Positions 49,906 to 58,015 of a DNA stretch of 64,000 nucleotides are shown piece by piece. Position numbers and translations under genes: made by a program. Within the stretch, counting starts at the first letter, position 1, and every line of letters begins with the position of its first letter. The notes under the pieces are model-generated. The model did no database searches. It was not told where the DNA came from and saw nothing but the letters and a program-made list of their open reading frames with translations. The stretch is from Candidatus Accumulibacter sp. 66-26 (GTDB lineage: Bacteria > Pseudomonadota > Gammaproteobacteria > Burkholderiales > Rhodocyclaceae), in the NCBI GenBank assembly GCA_001897745.1, contig MKUH01000022.1, forward strand, positions 1-64,000, in the 5' to 3' direction.

Positions 49906-51435
49906 ATGATCCTCAATCTGTTCTCCGCGCGTTCCGACCACCCCCTGGCCGACCCCAAGGAGGTCAAGCGCGTCATCGCCGCGCTTCCGCTCGACAACCC
50001 GGCCAAGGCGGTCGACGAGATCGCGGGCTGGCTGGACTCGCTGCGCCAGGCCGACGATATTCGCGTCGACCAGTTCTTCGACGTGCTGCGCCAGCTCGAC
50101 GACTCCGTCCAGCACGCGCTGCGGCGCCTGGCCAAGGACTATCTGCACACGCCGCGCCTCTCGAAAAGCGAGGAACGGCGCCTGTGGACGATCAACTACG
50201 CCTACTGGGGCGACGTCGCCGCGCTCTACGCGCAATGTCTGCAGCGCGCCGCGCAGAATCCGAAAGAAAAAGGCAGCGAGGCATTCAGGGCGCACTCGCC
50301 GCTGGCTTCGGCGCGTCTCGTCGCGGCGCGCGCGACCCAGCTCAAATGGCTGGAATTCCGCTACGGGGCGGTGCGCGACGACCTCTGGCTGCACCTCGGG
50401 CGCGCCTATCTCGCGGCCGAGGCCGCGGGCTACGCGCACAAGTCCTTGCAGCTGTATCCGAGCCATTCGGCGCTGACGTCTTCGGCGCAGCAGTATCTGC
50501 AGGCCGTCGTCGTGCATGCTTCGTCGATGGATTGCCTGACGCCGGTCGAGATTGAACTGGCCGACCGCCTGCTCGCCCACTTCCTGCCGGGTTTCGTGTT
50601 TTCCGCCGAGGCGCGCCCGGACGGCGTCTACTGGATCGATGCGGCCAGGCCGCAGCCGCCGGCCCGGCTGGCGCGCGAGCCGGAGCGGATGACCGACACG
50701 CTGCGTTTCGTGGCGCCGGGATCGGTGCCCAAGACGCTGGCCGAGGTGATGCATCGGGTCGAGCGCGGCGACGTGCCGGCCGACCTGAATCTCGGCGGCC
50801 AGTATTCCGCCAAGGCGCTGCTGCCGGTGCTCCGGCATCTGGCGATCCAGTGGGCGGCGCAGCCGCCGCTGCGTGAACACCAGCGCCACGCGGTCAAGAC
50901 CCGCATCGCCGTGCTGCACGGGTTCGACGACAGCTTCACGGTTTTCGCCGGCGAAGTGGCGCGTGTCGGCAAGGAGCGCGCCGCGGAGAGCTGGGTGGTC
51001 GAGAACGTCAGCCTCGGCGGTTTCGGCGCCGGCGTCGAGGACATCGACGGCGATTGGCTGAAGGTCGGCACCTTGCTCAGTCTGCAGCCGGAGGGCGGCG
51101 ACAACTGGGTGCTCGGCGTCGTGCGGCGCTATGGCCGCGAGAGCGAAGCCAGCGCCAGCGTCGGCATCCAGTCATTGGCCCGGCAGGCGAAAAGCGTCGA
51201 GCTGCGGCCGCGCGTTTCGGGGTTCGCCGCCGCGGGCGCGGTGCCGGGCATCTGGCTGCGCGAGGGGGGAGCGCCGGGCGAGGTGCGCCTCGTGTTGCCC
51301 CTCGCCAGCTTCGATCTGCGCGAAAGCCTGGAATTCACGCACGAGGGGCGGACGCATCTGCTGACGCCGATCGAACTCGAGGAAAGCGGCAGCGGCTTCG
51401 AGATCGCCCGCTACCGCGAGCATCGCGTCGATTGA
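49906..51435 (+). CDS. 509-residue soluble protein with degenerate PilZ-like C-terminal domain
   Basis: The protein starts MILNLFSARSDHPLADPKEVKRVIAALP at 49906 and has no signal peptide or membrane helices. The N-terminal 330 residues are helical, with regions such as DDLWLHLGRAYLAAEAAGYAHKSLQLYPS that look TPR-like. The C-terminal part has QRHAVKTRIAVLHGF followed by VVENVSLGGFGAGV, resembling the PilZ R...R and N-x-S-x-x-G c-di-GMP-binding motifs, but with altered Arg spacing. I cannot name the family. A role in c-di-GMP signalling is inference. It ends 4 bases from the convergent mog gene and is divergent from thyA. Confidence 0.8.
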   Translation: MILNLFSARSDHPLADPKEVKRVIAALPLDNPAKAVDEIAGWLDSLRQADDIRVDQFFDVLRQLDDSVQHALRRLAKDYLHTPRLSKSEERRLWTINYAYWGDVAALYAQCLQRAAQNPKEKGSEAFRAHSPLASARLVAARATQLKWLEFRYGAVRDDLWLHLGRAYLAAEAAGYAHKSLQLYPSHSALTSSAQQYLQAVVVHASSMDCLTPVEIELADRLLAHFLPGFVFSAEARPDGVYWIDAARPQPPARLAREPERMTDTLRFVAPGSVPKTLAEVMHRVERGDVPADLNLGGQYSAKALLPVLRHLAIQWAAQPPLREHQRHAVKTRIAVLHGFDDSFTVFAGEVARVGKERAAESWVVENVSLGGFGAGVEDIDGDWLKVGTLLSLQPEGGDNWVLGVVRRYGRESEASASVGIQSLARQAKSVELRPRVSGFAAAGAVPGIWLREGGAPGEVRLVLPLASFDLRESLEFTHEGRTHLLTPIELEESGSGFEIARYREHRVD

Positions 51436-51439
51436 GCGC

Positions 51440-52042
51440 TCAGGCGGCGGGCGGCTGCGGGCGGATCGCCGACTTTGGACGGAACGCCTTGATCACGCGT
51501 TCGTCGGTTTCGACATAGGGGCCGCCGATCAGATCGAGGCAATAGGGCACGGCGGCGAAGATGCCGCTCACCGTCGTCTTGCCGTCCGCGCCCTGCAGCC
51601 CCTCCAGCGTTTCGCGGATCGACTTCGGCTGGCCCGGCAGGTTGAGGATCAGCGCCTTGCCGCGCACGACGCCGACCTGGCGCGAGAGGATCGCGGTCGG
51701 TACGAAATTCAGGCTGATGCGCCGCATTTCCTCGCCGAAACCGGGCAGTTCCCGGTCGGCGACCGCGAGCGTCGCCTCCGGCGTCACGTCACGCGGCGCC
51801 GGGCCGGTGCCGCCGGTGGTCAGTACCAGATGGCAGCCGGTGCGGTCGACGAGTTCGATCAGCGTCCGCTCGATGGTTTCCCGCTCGTCCGGGATCAGGC
51901 GCGTTTCCATGCGCCAGGGGCTGGCGAGCGCGGCGCCGAACCATTCCTGCAGGGCCGGAATGCCCTTGTCTTCGTAAACGCCCTGCGAGGCGCGGTCGCT
52001 GATCGAGACGAGGCCGATCAGGAGTTCGTCATTCGTGTTCAT
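51440..52042 (-). CDS. mog: Molybdopterin adenylyltransferase Mog
   Basis: Mog adenylates molybdopterin before molybdate insertion. The 200-residue product has IGLVSISDRASQGVYEDKGIPAL, the MPT-binding LVLTTGGTGPAPRDVTPEAT, and ILNLPGQPKSIRETL. Length fits the family (about 195). Its start overlaps the end of darP (yjgA) by 14 bases, so they are coupled. No other moa/moe genes are nearby apart from the MoeB-like gene 9 kb away. Confidence 0.94.
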   Translation of the reverse strand: MNTNDELLIGLVSISDRASQGVYEDKGIPALQEWFGAALASPWRMETRLIPDERETIERTLIELVDRTGCHLVLTTGGTGPAPRDVTPEATLAVADRELPGFGEEMRRISLNFVPTAILSRQVGVVRGKALILNLPGQPKSIRETLEGLQGADGKTTVSGIFAAVPYCLDLIGGPYVETDERVIKAFRPKSAIRPQPPAA

Positions 52043-52583
52043 GCGTCTCCTCCGCGCCGTCGTCGGTGTCGCTGCCGTCGCCGGATTCGAGCGCCTTGAG
52101 CGCCTGGAAGATCGCGCGGTAGCTGCGCGGCGGCTTGTTCTGCTCCTGTTCCTTGAGCGCCGAGCGGCGCAGCGAACGCAGATGCTGCAGGTCGGCGCCC
52201 GGGTACTGGGTGGCGATTTCGTGCAGCACCTTTTCGTCGGCGAGGAACTGCGTGCGCAGGTTTTCGAGGCGATGCAGCTTGGCGGTCTCGCCGGCCGATT
52301 CGCCGCGCACCAGCGCCAGCGCGCTGCGGATCGGCTCCGGGTCGACGTCGCGCATCAGGCGGCCGATGTACTGGATCTGGCGGCGCTTGGCCTCGTCCAG
52401 GCGCGTCATGCGCTGCGCTTCGCGCACCGCTTCGCGCAGTGGCTCGGGAATGTCGATTTTCTTGATGCGGTCGGCGGAGAGGGCGACCAGTTCTTCGCCG
52501 AGCGCTTGCAGCTCCGCCATCGCCTGCTTGCGGCGGGTCTTGGAAAGGGGAAGGACTTCTTGATCCTGGTCTGGCTGGGTCAT
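52029..52583 (-). CDS. yjgA: Ribosome biogenesis factor DarP (YjgA)
   Basis: The 184-residue protein belongs to the YjgA/DUF615 family, which associates with the 50S subunit in late assembly. Characteristic parts are SKTRRKQAMAELQALGEELV, DAKRRQIQYIGRLMRDVD (seen here as DEAKRRQIQYIGRLMRDVD) and the basic LRSLRRSALKEQEQNKPPRSYRAIFQAL. The start is the ATG at 52583 (MTQPDQDQE); upstream in-frame sequence is outside the family. It is divergent from pmbA, the standard gene pair. The C-terminus is acidic (DGSDTDDGAEETHEHE). Confidence 0.95.
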   Translation of the reverse strand: MTQPDQDQEVLPLSKTRRKQAMAELQALGEELVALSADRIKKIDIPEPLREAVREAQRMTRLDEAKRRQIQYIGRLMRDVDPEPIRSALALVRGESAGETAKLHRLENLRTQFLADEKVLHEIATQYPGADLQHLRSLRRSALKEQEQNKPPRSYRAIFQALKALESGDGSDTDDGAEETHEHE

Positions 52584-52690
52584 CGGCTGGGGACTCGTGT
52601 TTCGGTGGTGCCCGGGCGGGCGGGGCGGCAAGCAGGGACGTTGCGGCAAGCTGCTATGATAGCGACTTTCAACGCCGCCTTCCTCTTCCC

Positions 52691-54055
52691 ATGTCCCGCA
52701 AATCCGTTTCCGCCCCGCCGGCATCCCGTTTCGGCAATCGTCTGGACGACCTCAAGGAACTGGCCCAGGACGTCCTGACGCACGCCCGCAAGCAAGGCGC
52801 CAGCGCTTGCGAGGCCGACGTTTCGGAAGGCTTCGGCCAGTCCGTCGCGGTGCGTTGCGGCGAGGTCGAGACGATCGAATACAACCGCGACAAGGGCATC
52901 GGCGTCACGGTCTACGTCGGGCAGCAGAAGGGCTACGCCAGCACCTCGGATTTCTCGGCGCGCGCCCTGCGCGAGACGGTCGAGGCGGCGCTCAACATCG
53001 CTCGCTTCACCGCCGCCGACGCCTGCGCCGGCCTGCCGGACGCGAAGCTGCTCGCCAAGCGCAGCGCCGATCTCGATCTCTACCATCCGTGGCTGCTGAC
53101 GGTGGACGGCGCCATCGAACTGGCGCGCCGCTGCGAACAGGCGGCGTTCGACGTCAGCCCGCTGGTCAGCAATTCCGAGGGCGCCTCGGTGTCGATGCAG
53201 GAAGGCCAGTTCGTGTCGGCCAACAGCCTGGGCTTCATGGGCGGCTATCCGACGTCGCGCCACTACCTGTCGTGCTCGGTGATCGCCGGCAAGGACGACG
53301 CCATGCAGCGCGACGACTGGTATTCCACCGCCCGCGACGCGCGCCTGATCGCCTCGCCGGAAGAGATCGGCGACTATGCCGCGCGGCGCGCGCTGTCCCG
53401 TCTCGGGGCGCGCAAGATCGCCACCTGCGAAGTGCCCGTCCTGTTCGAGGCGCCGCTCGCCGCCTCGCTGATCGGCAGCTTCGTGCACGCGGCGAGCGGC
53501 GGCAGCCTCTACCGCAAGTCCAGCTTCCTGCTCGACAGTCTCGGCAAGCGCGTCTTTTCGAAGAAGATCCAGATCAGCGAGCGTCCGCACCTTCCCGGCG
53601 GGCTGGCGAGCAGCCCCTTCGACAGCGACGGCGTAGCGACGCGCGACCGCGAGGTGGTCGCCGACGGCGTGTTGCAGGGCTATTTCCTGAGCGCCTACAC
53701 GGCGCGCAAGCTCGGCATGCAGAGCACCGGCAACGCCGGCGGCTGTCATAACCTGATCGTCAAGCCGGGCAAGCGCGACCTGCGCGGCCTGCTCAAGAAG
53801 ATGGATCGCGGCCTGCTCGTCACCGAACTGCTTGGCCACGGGATCAACTACGTGAACGGCGACTATTCGCGCGGCGCGGCCGGCTACTGGGTCGAGAACG
53901 GCGAGATCGTCCATCCGGTCGAGGAGATCACGATCGCCGGCAATCTGCGCGACATGTTCCGCAACATCGCGGCGGTCGGCAACGACGTGCTGGTGCGCGG
54001 CTCCAAGCAGGTGGGTTCGATCCTCGTCGAGCGGATGAAGGTCGCCGGCGATTGA
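52691..54055 (+). CDS. pmbA: Metalloprotease PmbA (TldE)
   Basis: PmbA/TldE works with TldD in a zinc-protease complex that degrades or matures small peptides such as microcins and the CcdA antitoxin. The 454-residue protein (E. coli 450) has the family segments SVAVRCGEVETIEYNRDKGIGVTVYVG, LFEAPLAASLIGSFVHAASGGSLYRKSSFL, RDREVVADGVLQGYFLSAYTARKLGMQSTGNAGG and GHGINYVNGDYSRGAAGYWVENG. The metal-site His of TldD is not expected in PmbA. It is divergent from darP, as in most proteobacteria. Confidence 0.96.
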   Translation: MSRKSVSAPPASRFGNRLDDLKELAQDVLTHARKQGASACEADVSEGFGQSVAVRCGEVETIEYNRDKGIGVTVYVGQQKGYASTSDFSARALRETVEAALNIARFTAADACAGLPDAKLLAKRSADLDLYHPWLLTVDGAIELARRCEQAAFDVSPLVSNSEGASVSMQEGQFVSANSLGFMGGYPTSRHYLSCSVIAGKDDAMQRDDWYSTARDARLIASPEEIGDYAARRALSRLGARKIATCEVPVLFEAPLAASLIGSFVHAASGGSLYRKSSFLLDSLGKRVFSKKIQISERPHLPGGLASSPFDSDGVATRDREVVADGVLQGYFLSAYTARKLGMQSTGNAGGCHNLIVKPGKRDLRGLLKKMDRGLLVTELLGHGINYVNGDYSRGAAGYWVENGEIVHPVEEITIAGNLRDMFRNIAAVGNDVLVRGSKQVGSILVERMKVAGD

Positions 54056-54078
54056 GTCCCGGCGCAGGCGTTTCGACG

Positions 54079-54101
54079 GCCCCGGCGACGGGGCTTTTTT
54101 T
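54079..54101 (+). terminator. Intrinsic terminator of pmbA
   Basis: A 5-bp GC stem (GCCCC / GGGGC), with loop GGCGAC, is followed by seven T. It lies 23 bases after the pmbA stop codon. The remaining gap to dctP is AT-rich and regulatory. Confidence 0.85.
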
Positions 54102-54198
54102 ACGTCCGGAAGTATGCCTTGAGCATTCGTCCGGTTTTGATGCTTTTGTTTTACATGAGTATTCCGGGGGCGTGCCCGAAAGGCCAGAGTGCAGGCTG

Positions 54199-54233
54199 TG
54201 TAATGGTTCTATGTAATTATGAATGCAATTACA
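54199..54233 (+). promoter_or_regulatory. Candidate operator upstream of dctP (TGTAAT half-sites)
   Basis: A perfect 7-bp inverted repeat, TGTAATT (54212-54218) and AATTACA (54227-54233), has an 8-base loop. A third TGTAAT half-site lies 13 bases upstream at 54199-54204. The region is AT-rich against a GC-rich genome and lies about 55-90 bases upstream of the predicted dctP -10. It could bind an activator of the transporter gene. Confidence 0.5.
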
Positions 54234-54268
54234 GAAAGCCTATAAAAATCAATGAGGACACCCATTCA

Positions 54269-54296
54269 TAATCGATTTCTTTGGCTATAATCGATT
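54269..54296 (+). promoter_or_regulatory. dctP promoter with 9-base direct repeat
   Basis: A perfect TATAAT (54286-54291) lies about 40 bases before the dctP GTG. The direct repeat TAATCGATT occurs at 54269-54277 and 54288-54296, 19 bases apart, so the second copy overlaps the -10. This is a plausible repressor site. No good -35 is seen, consistent with activator dependence. Confidence 0.5.
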
Positions 54297-54331
54297 CGCT
54301 GTTCGAACCCTACATCAAGAGGAGACTATTC

Positions 54332-55411
54332 GTGGAAAGACGTTCATTTCTGAAAAAAGCGGGGGTTGGCCTGGCGGCTGGCGCGGTGGCCATGCCGGCG
54401 ATCGCGGACAACGCTCCGACCATCAAGTGGCGCCTGGCTTCCAGCTTCCCGAAGAGCCTTGACACCATTTACGGCGGCGCCGAAACCGTCGCGCGCCGCG
54501 TCGCCGAGGCGACCGGCGGCAAGTTCCAGATCCAGGTCTTTGCCGGCGGCGAAATCGTTCCGCCCTTCGGCGTGCTCGATGCCGTCAAGGACAACACCAT
54601 CGAAATGGCGCACACCGCCTCCTACTACTACATCGGCAAGGATCCCACGTACGCCTTCGACGGCACCGTGCCCTTCGGCATGACCAATCGCCAGGTCGAC
54701 GCCTGGTATCGCTTCGGCAACGGCAAGAAGCTGATTCGCGAGTTCTTCGCCAAGTCGAACATCCTGACGATTCCCTGCGGCAACACCGGCACCCAGATGG
54801 GCGGCTGGTTCCGCAAGGAAATCAAGACCGTGGCCGACATGCAGGGCCTGAAGATGCGCATCGGCGGTTTCGCCGGGCAGGTGATCTCGAAGCTGGGCTC
54901 GGTGCCGCAGCAGATTCCGGGCGGCGACATCTATCCGTCGCTGGAGAAGGGCACCATCGACGCCGCCGAATGGATCGGGCCGTACGACGACCAGAAGCTC
55001 GGCTTCAACAAGGTGGCCAAGTTCTACTACTACCCGGGTTGGTGGGAGGGCGGCCTGCAGCTGTCGCTGTACGTCAACACCAAGAAGTGGGCCGAACTGC
55101 CGAAGGAATATCAGACGATTCTCGAAATCGCCTGTGCCGACGCGCACGTCGAAATGATGTCCTCGTACGACGCCAAGAACCCGGTCGCCCTCAAGCAACT
55201 GGTCGGCGCCGGCACGCAGCTGCGTCCCTTCCCCAAGCCGGTGATGGACGCCTGCTACAAGGCCGCGCAGGAACTCTACGCCGAGACTTCGGCGAAGAAT
55301 CCCGAGTTCAAGAAGATCTACGACGACTACAAGAAGTTCATGGCCGACCAGAACCTCTGGTTCCGCGTTGCCGAAGGCGCGTACGCCAACTATATGTATT
55401 CCGCGAAGTAA
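54332..55411 (+). CDS. dctP: TRAP transporter substrate-binding protein (DctP/TakP type)
   Basis: The 359-residue periplasmic protein binds a carboxylic acid for a TRAP transporter. The start is a GTG at 54332 with an AAGAGGAG ribosome site 7 bases upstream. The N-terminus is a twin-arginine signal (MERRSFLKKAGVGLAAGAVA), so it is exported folded by Tat. The mature domain has IKWRLASSFPKSLDTIYGGAE, GEIVPPFGVLDAVKDNTIEM, MQGLKMRIGGFAGQV with the conserved carboxylate-binding Arg, and GTIDAAEWIGPYDD. This resembles the TakP class that binds 2-oxo acids, often as dimers. It is convergent with dctQM, unlike the usual operon. Confidence 0.95.
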   Translation: MERRSFLKKAGVGLAAGAVAMPAIADNAPTIKWRLASSFPKSLDTIYGGAETVARRVAEATGGKFQIQVFAGGEIVPPFGVLDAVKDNTIEMAHTASYYYIGKDPTYAFDGTVPFGMTNRQVDAWYRFGNGKKLIREFFAKSNILTIPCGNTGTQMGGWFRKEIKTVADMQGLKMRIGGFAGQVISKLGSVPQQIPGGDIYPSLEKGTIDAAEWIGPYDDQKLGFNKVAKFYYYPGWWEGGLQLSLYVNTKKWAELPKEYQTILEIACADAHVEMMSSYDAKNPVALKQLVGAGTQLRPFPKPVMDACYKAAQELYAETSAKNPEFKKIYDDYKKFMADQNLWFRVAEGAYANYMYSAK

Positions 55412-55443
55412 GCTGCGTTCCGGCCGGGAGGCCGGGGTGATCG

Positions 55444-55471
55444 AGCGGGGGCTGCGGCCCCCGCTTTTTTT
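55444..55471 (+). terminator. Intrinsic terminator of dctP
   Basis: A 9-bp perfect stem (AGCGGGGGC / GCCCCCGCT) with loop TGCG is followed by seven T, 32 bases after the dctP stop. Confidence 0.92.
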
Positions 55472-55513
55472 CGCCCGTCGTTCGGCCGGCGGGCTTGGCG
55501 AAGGGCGCATACT

Positions 55514-55539
55514 TTGCGCTAGGGCTAGCCCTAGCGCAA
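55514..55539. repeat. 26-base perfect palindrome with three CTAG sites
   Basis: The sequence is fully self-complementary over 26 bases with no loop (left half TTGCGCTAGGGCT). It contains CTAG three times. It lies between the dctP and dctM terminators, in a gap without genes. Confidence 0.75.
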
Positions 55540-55591
55540 GCGGCAAAGCAGAATCGACCTTCGCCGCCGTTCCTTCGCTGTATGAGGAGCA

Positions 55592-55618
55592 AGAAAAAGC
55601 CCCGCCGGAGCGGGGCTT
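55592..55618 (-). terminator. Intrinsic terminator of dctQM
   Basis: An 8-bp perfect stem (AAGCCCCG / CGGGGCTT) with a 6-base loop is followed on the minus strand by TTTCTTG. It lies 27 bases after the dctM stop. Confidence 0.85.
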
Positions 55619-55644
55619 GTGGGATGCGGGGCCGGGCCGAGCGT

Positions 55645-57144
55645 TTACTTGGCGGCGTCCTGCTTCATCGAGTCCATGATGGCCTTGTTCGGGTCTTCCT
55701 CCGCCGGCGCGTTCTCCTCGGGCGTACCGGAGATGCCGGGCGGCGTTTCCGGCACGCCGTAGCCGGAGTCCTGCATCTCGATGATCACCTTGTCGAGATC
55801 GACCTTGACATCCTCGTCGAGGCCGAAGGTGACCATCTGCGGGAACATGATGACCAGCCCGACCATGATGATCTGGATGCAGACGAAGGGAATGGCGCCC
55901 CAGTAGATGTCCGTCGTCTTGATCGAGGCCGGCGCCACCGAGCGCAGGTAGAACAGCGCGAAGCCGAAGGGCGGGTGCATGAACGAGGTCTGCATGTTCA
56001 CCGCGAGGAGCACGCCGAACCAGATCAGATCGATGCCCAGCTTGTCCGCCACGGGCCCGAGCAGCGGCACGACGATGAAGGACAGCTCGAAGAAGTCGAG
56101 GAAGAAGGCGAGGAAGAAGATCAGGATGTTGGTGACGATCAGGAAGCCGATCTCGCCGCCCGGCAGGTCGGTGAGCAGGTGCTCGACCCAGCGGTGACCG
56201 TCGACGCCGTAGAAGGTCAGCGAGAAGACGCGCGCGCCGACCAGGATGAAGACGACGAAGGTGGTCAGCTTGGCCGTGGTTTCCATCGCCTGCTTGAGCA
56301 GCGACCACGACAGGCGCTTGCGCATGATGGCCATGATCAGGGCGCCGGTCGCACCCATCGCGCCGCCTTCGGTCGGCGTCGCGATACCGAGGAAGATGGT
56401 GCCGAGCACGAGGAAGATCAGGAAGAGCGGCGGGACCAGCGTGGTCAGCACGCGCAGCGCCAGCTTGGCGCCGCGCAGCGAGCGCGCCTCGGGCGGCAGC
56501 GCCGGTGCGTGCGACGGCTTGAACAGCGTGATCAGGACGACGTAGCCGACGTAGAGGCCGGTCAGCACGAAGCCGGGGATGAAGGCGCCCTTGTACATGT
56601 CGCCGACAGAGCGGCCGAGCTGGTCGGCCATGATGATCAGCACCAGCGACGGCGGGATGATCTGGGCCAGCGTGCCGGACGCCGCGATGACGCCGCTCGC
56701 CAGCCGCTTGTCGTAGCCGTAGCGCAGCATGATCGGCAGCGAGATGAGGCCCATCGAAATGACCGAGGCAGCCACCACGCCGGTGGTCGCCGCGAGCAGC
56801 GCGCCGACGAAGATCACCGCGAAGGCGAGGCCGCCGCGCAGCGGGCCGAACAGCTGGCCGATCGTGTCGAGCAGATCCTCGGCCATGCCCGAGCGTTCCA
56901 GGATCAGTCCCATGAAGGTGAAGAAGGGGATCGCCAGCAGGGTGTCGTTCGACATCACGCCGAAAACGCGGTCGGGCAGGGCCTGGAAGATCTGCGGGCC
57001 GATCAGGCCGAGTTCGATGCCGATCAGGCCGAAGACCACGCCGTTGGCGGCGAGCGCGAAGGCGACCGGGAAGCCGACCAGCATGAAGATGACCATGAAC
57101 GCGAAGATGATCGGCGCCATGTTGTTGATCAGGAACTCGGTCAT
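55645..57144 (-). CDS. dctM: TRAP transporter large permease DctM
   Basis: DctM is the large membrane subunit that moves the substrate with sodium ions. The 499-residue protein has about 12-14 helices, with family segments FPVAFALAANGVVFGLIG, AIPFFTFMGLILERSGMAEDLL, AATTGVVAASVISMGLISLPIMLRYGYDKRLASGVIAASGTLAQIIPPS and FLGIATPTEGGAMGATGAL. It is longer than a typical DctM (about 430) because of a hydrophilic, Pro/Asp/Glu-rich C-terminal tail of about 60 residues (DEDVKVDLDKVIIEMQDS...). The start ATG overlaps the dctQ stop by one base (TAATG). Confidence 0.95.
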   Translation of the reverse strand: MTEFLINNMAPIIFAFMVIFMLVGFPVAFALAANGVVFGLIGIELGLIGPQIFQALPDRVFGVMSNDTLLAIPFFTFMGLILERSGMAEDLLDTIGQLFGPLRGGLAFAVIFVGALLAATTGVVAASVISMGLISLPIMLRYGYDKRLASGVIAASGTLAQIIPPSLVLIIMADQLGRSVGDMYKGAFIPGFVLTGLYVGYVVLITLFKPSHAPALPPEARSLRGAKLALRVLTTLVPPLFLIFLVLGTIFLGIATPTEGGAMGATGALIMAIMRKRLSWSLLKQAMETTAKLTTFVVFILVGARVFSLTFYGVDGHRWVEHLLTDLPGGEIGFLIVTNILIFFLAFFLDFFELSFIVVPLLGPVADKLGIDLIWFGVLLAVNMQTSFMHPPFGFALFYLRSVAPASIKTTDIYWGAIPFVCIQIIMVGLVIMFPQMVTFGLDEDVKVDLDKVIIEMQDSGYGVPETPPGISGTPEENAPAEEDPNKAIMDSMKQDAAK

Positions 57145-57731
57145 TACAGCTCTCCCTTCTGGGCCTTGATGGCGAGCGCCAGCTCTTCCTCGGCGGTCGG
57201 GCCTTTCGGCTTCTCGGTGGGGTCGGGGCACAGGCCTTTCAGGAAGCCGACGCGCTTGATCAGTTCGGAGAGGCCCTGCAGCACGAGCAGGAAGAAGCCG
57301 ACCGGCACCATCAGGCGGGCCGGCCAGACGGTGAGGCCGCCGGCGTTGTTCGACTGTTCGTTGGTCTCGATGGCGAGCATGAAGACCGGCCAGGAGAGAT
57401 ACATGATGGCGATCGCCATCGGCATCAGGAAGAAGATGATGCCGAAGATGTCGATCCAGGTCTGGCCGCGCTTGGAGAACTTGCCCGCGACGAGATCGAT
57501 GCGCACGTGCTCGTTCTTCTTCAGCGTGTAGCCGGCGCCGAGCAGGAAGATCGCCGAGAACAGATACCACTGGATCTCGAGAAACGCGTTCGAACTGTAG
57601 TGGATCGTATACCGCATGACGGCGTTGCCGGCGCTGATGATCGTCATGATCAGCACCAGCCAGATGAGCGACTTACCGACGCGCTCGGTTAGCGCGTCGA
57701 TCAGTCCTGAAAGCTTGAGTAAAGCGTTCAT
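57144..57731 (-). CDS. dctQ: TRAP transporter small permease DctQ
   Basis: DctQ is the small membrane subunit that pairs with DctM. The 195-residue product, from the ATG at 57731 with a GGAGG site upstream, has four membrane helices (about 20-40, 52-70, 92-115, 135-158) and the family pattern AFLEIQWYLFSAIFLLGAGYTLKKNEHVRIDL. The C-terminus is hydrophilic (DPTEKPKGPTAEEEL). It is the first gene of dctQ-dctM. The upstream gap is divergent with the phosphatase gene. Confidence 0.94.
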   Translation of the reverse strand: MNALLKLSGLIDALTERVGKSLIWLVLIMTIISAGNAVMRYTIHYSSNAFLEIQWYLFSAIFLLGAGYTLKKNEHVRIDLVAGKFSKRGQTWIDIFGIIFFLMPMAIAIMYLSWPVFMLAIETNEQSNNAGGLTVWPARLMVPVGFFLLVLQGLSELIKRVGFLKGLCPDPTEKPKGPTAEEELALAIKAQKGEL

Positions 57732-58015
57732 AGAATGTCCCTCCGAGGATGGCTTGATGTTTGGGCTTCTCTGGCTGGCGCGCGTGTCGACGCATATTCC
57801 CCCGCGCGGTTTACGAATGTATTCTCGCCCCCGGCAAAAAACAATGCGACACAACGGTTCCAGCGTAAAAGAGCGGCGATTATTGCATATTTTTCACCTA
57901 TGCAAACACCGTTTCAGCATGCGAAAATGTAAAAAATTCAGGCTTTGAAAAATCTTATTTATCAGTGCATTAGTGCTGATTTTTACCACTGATTTTCGTA
58001 ATTGAATTAATAATT
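57732..58015. other. AT-rich divergent promoter region (dctQ / histidine phosphatase)
   Basis: This 284-base gap holds no convincing gene. It is markedly AT-rich from about 57870 to 58015 (runs such as ATTATTGCATATTTTTC and GTAATTGAATTAATAATTATG), unlike the rest of the window, and must hold promoters for both dctQM and the phosphatase. No clear sigma-54 or palindromic operator was found. Confidence 0.6.

Noticed and set aside
54285-54325. tRNA-like GTTCGAACCC before dctP
   Set aside because: It resembles a T-arm, but no acceptor, D-arm or anticodon stem can be folded around it.
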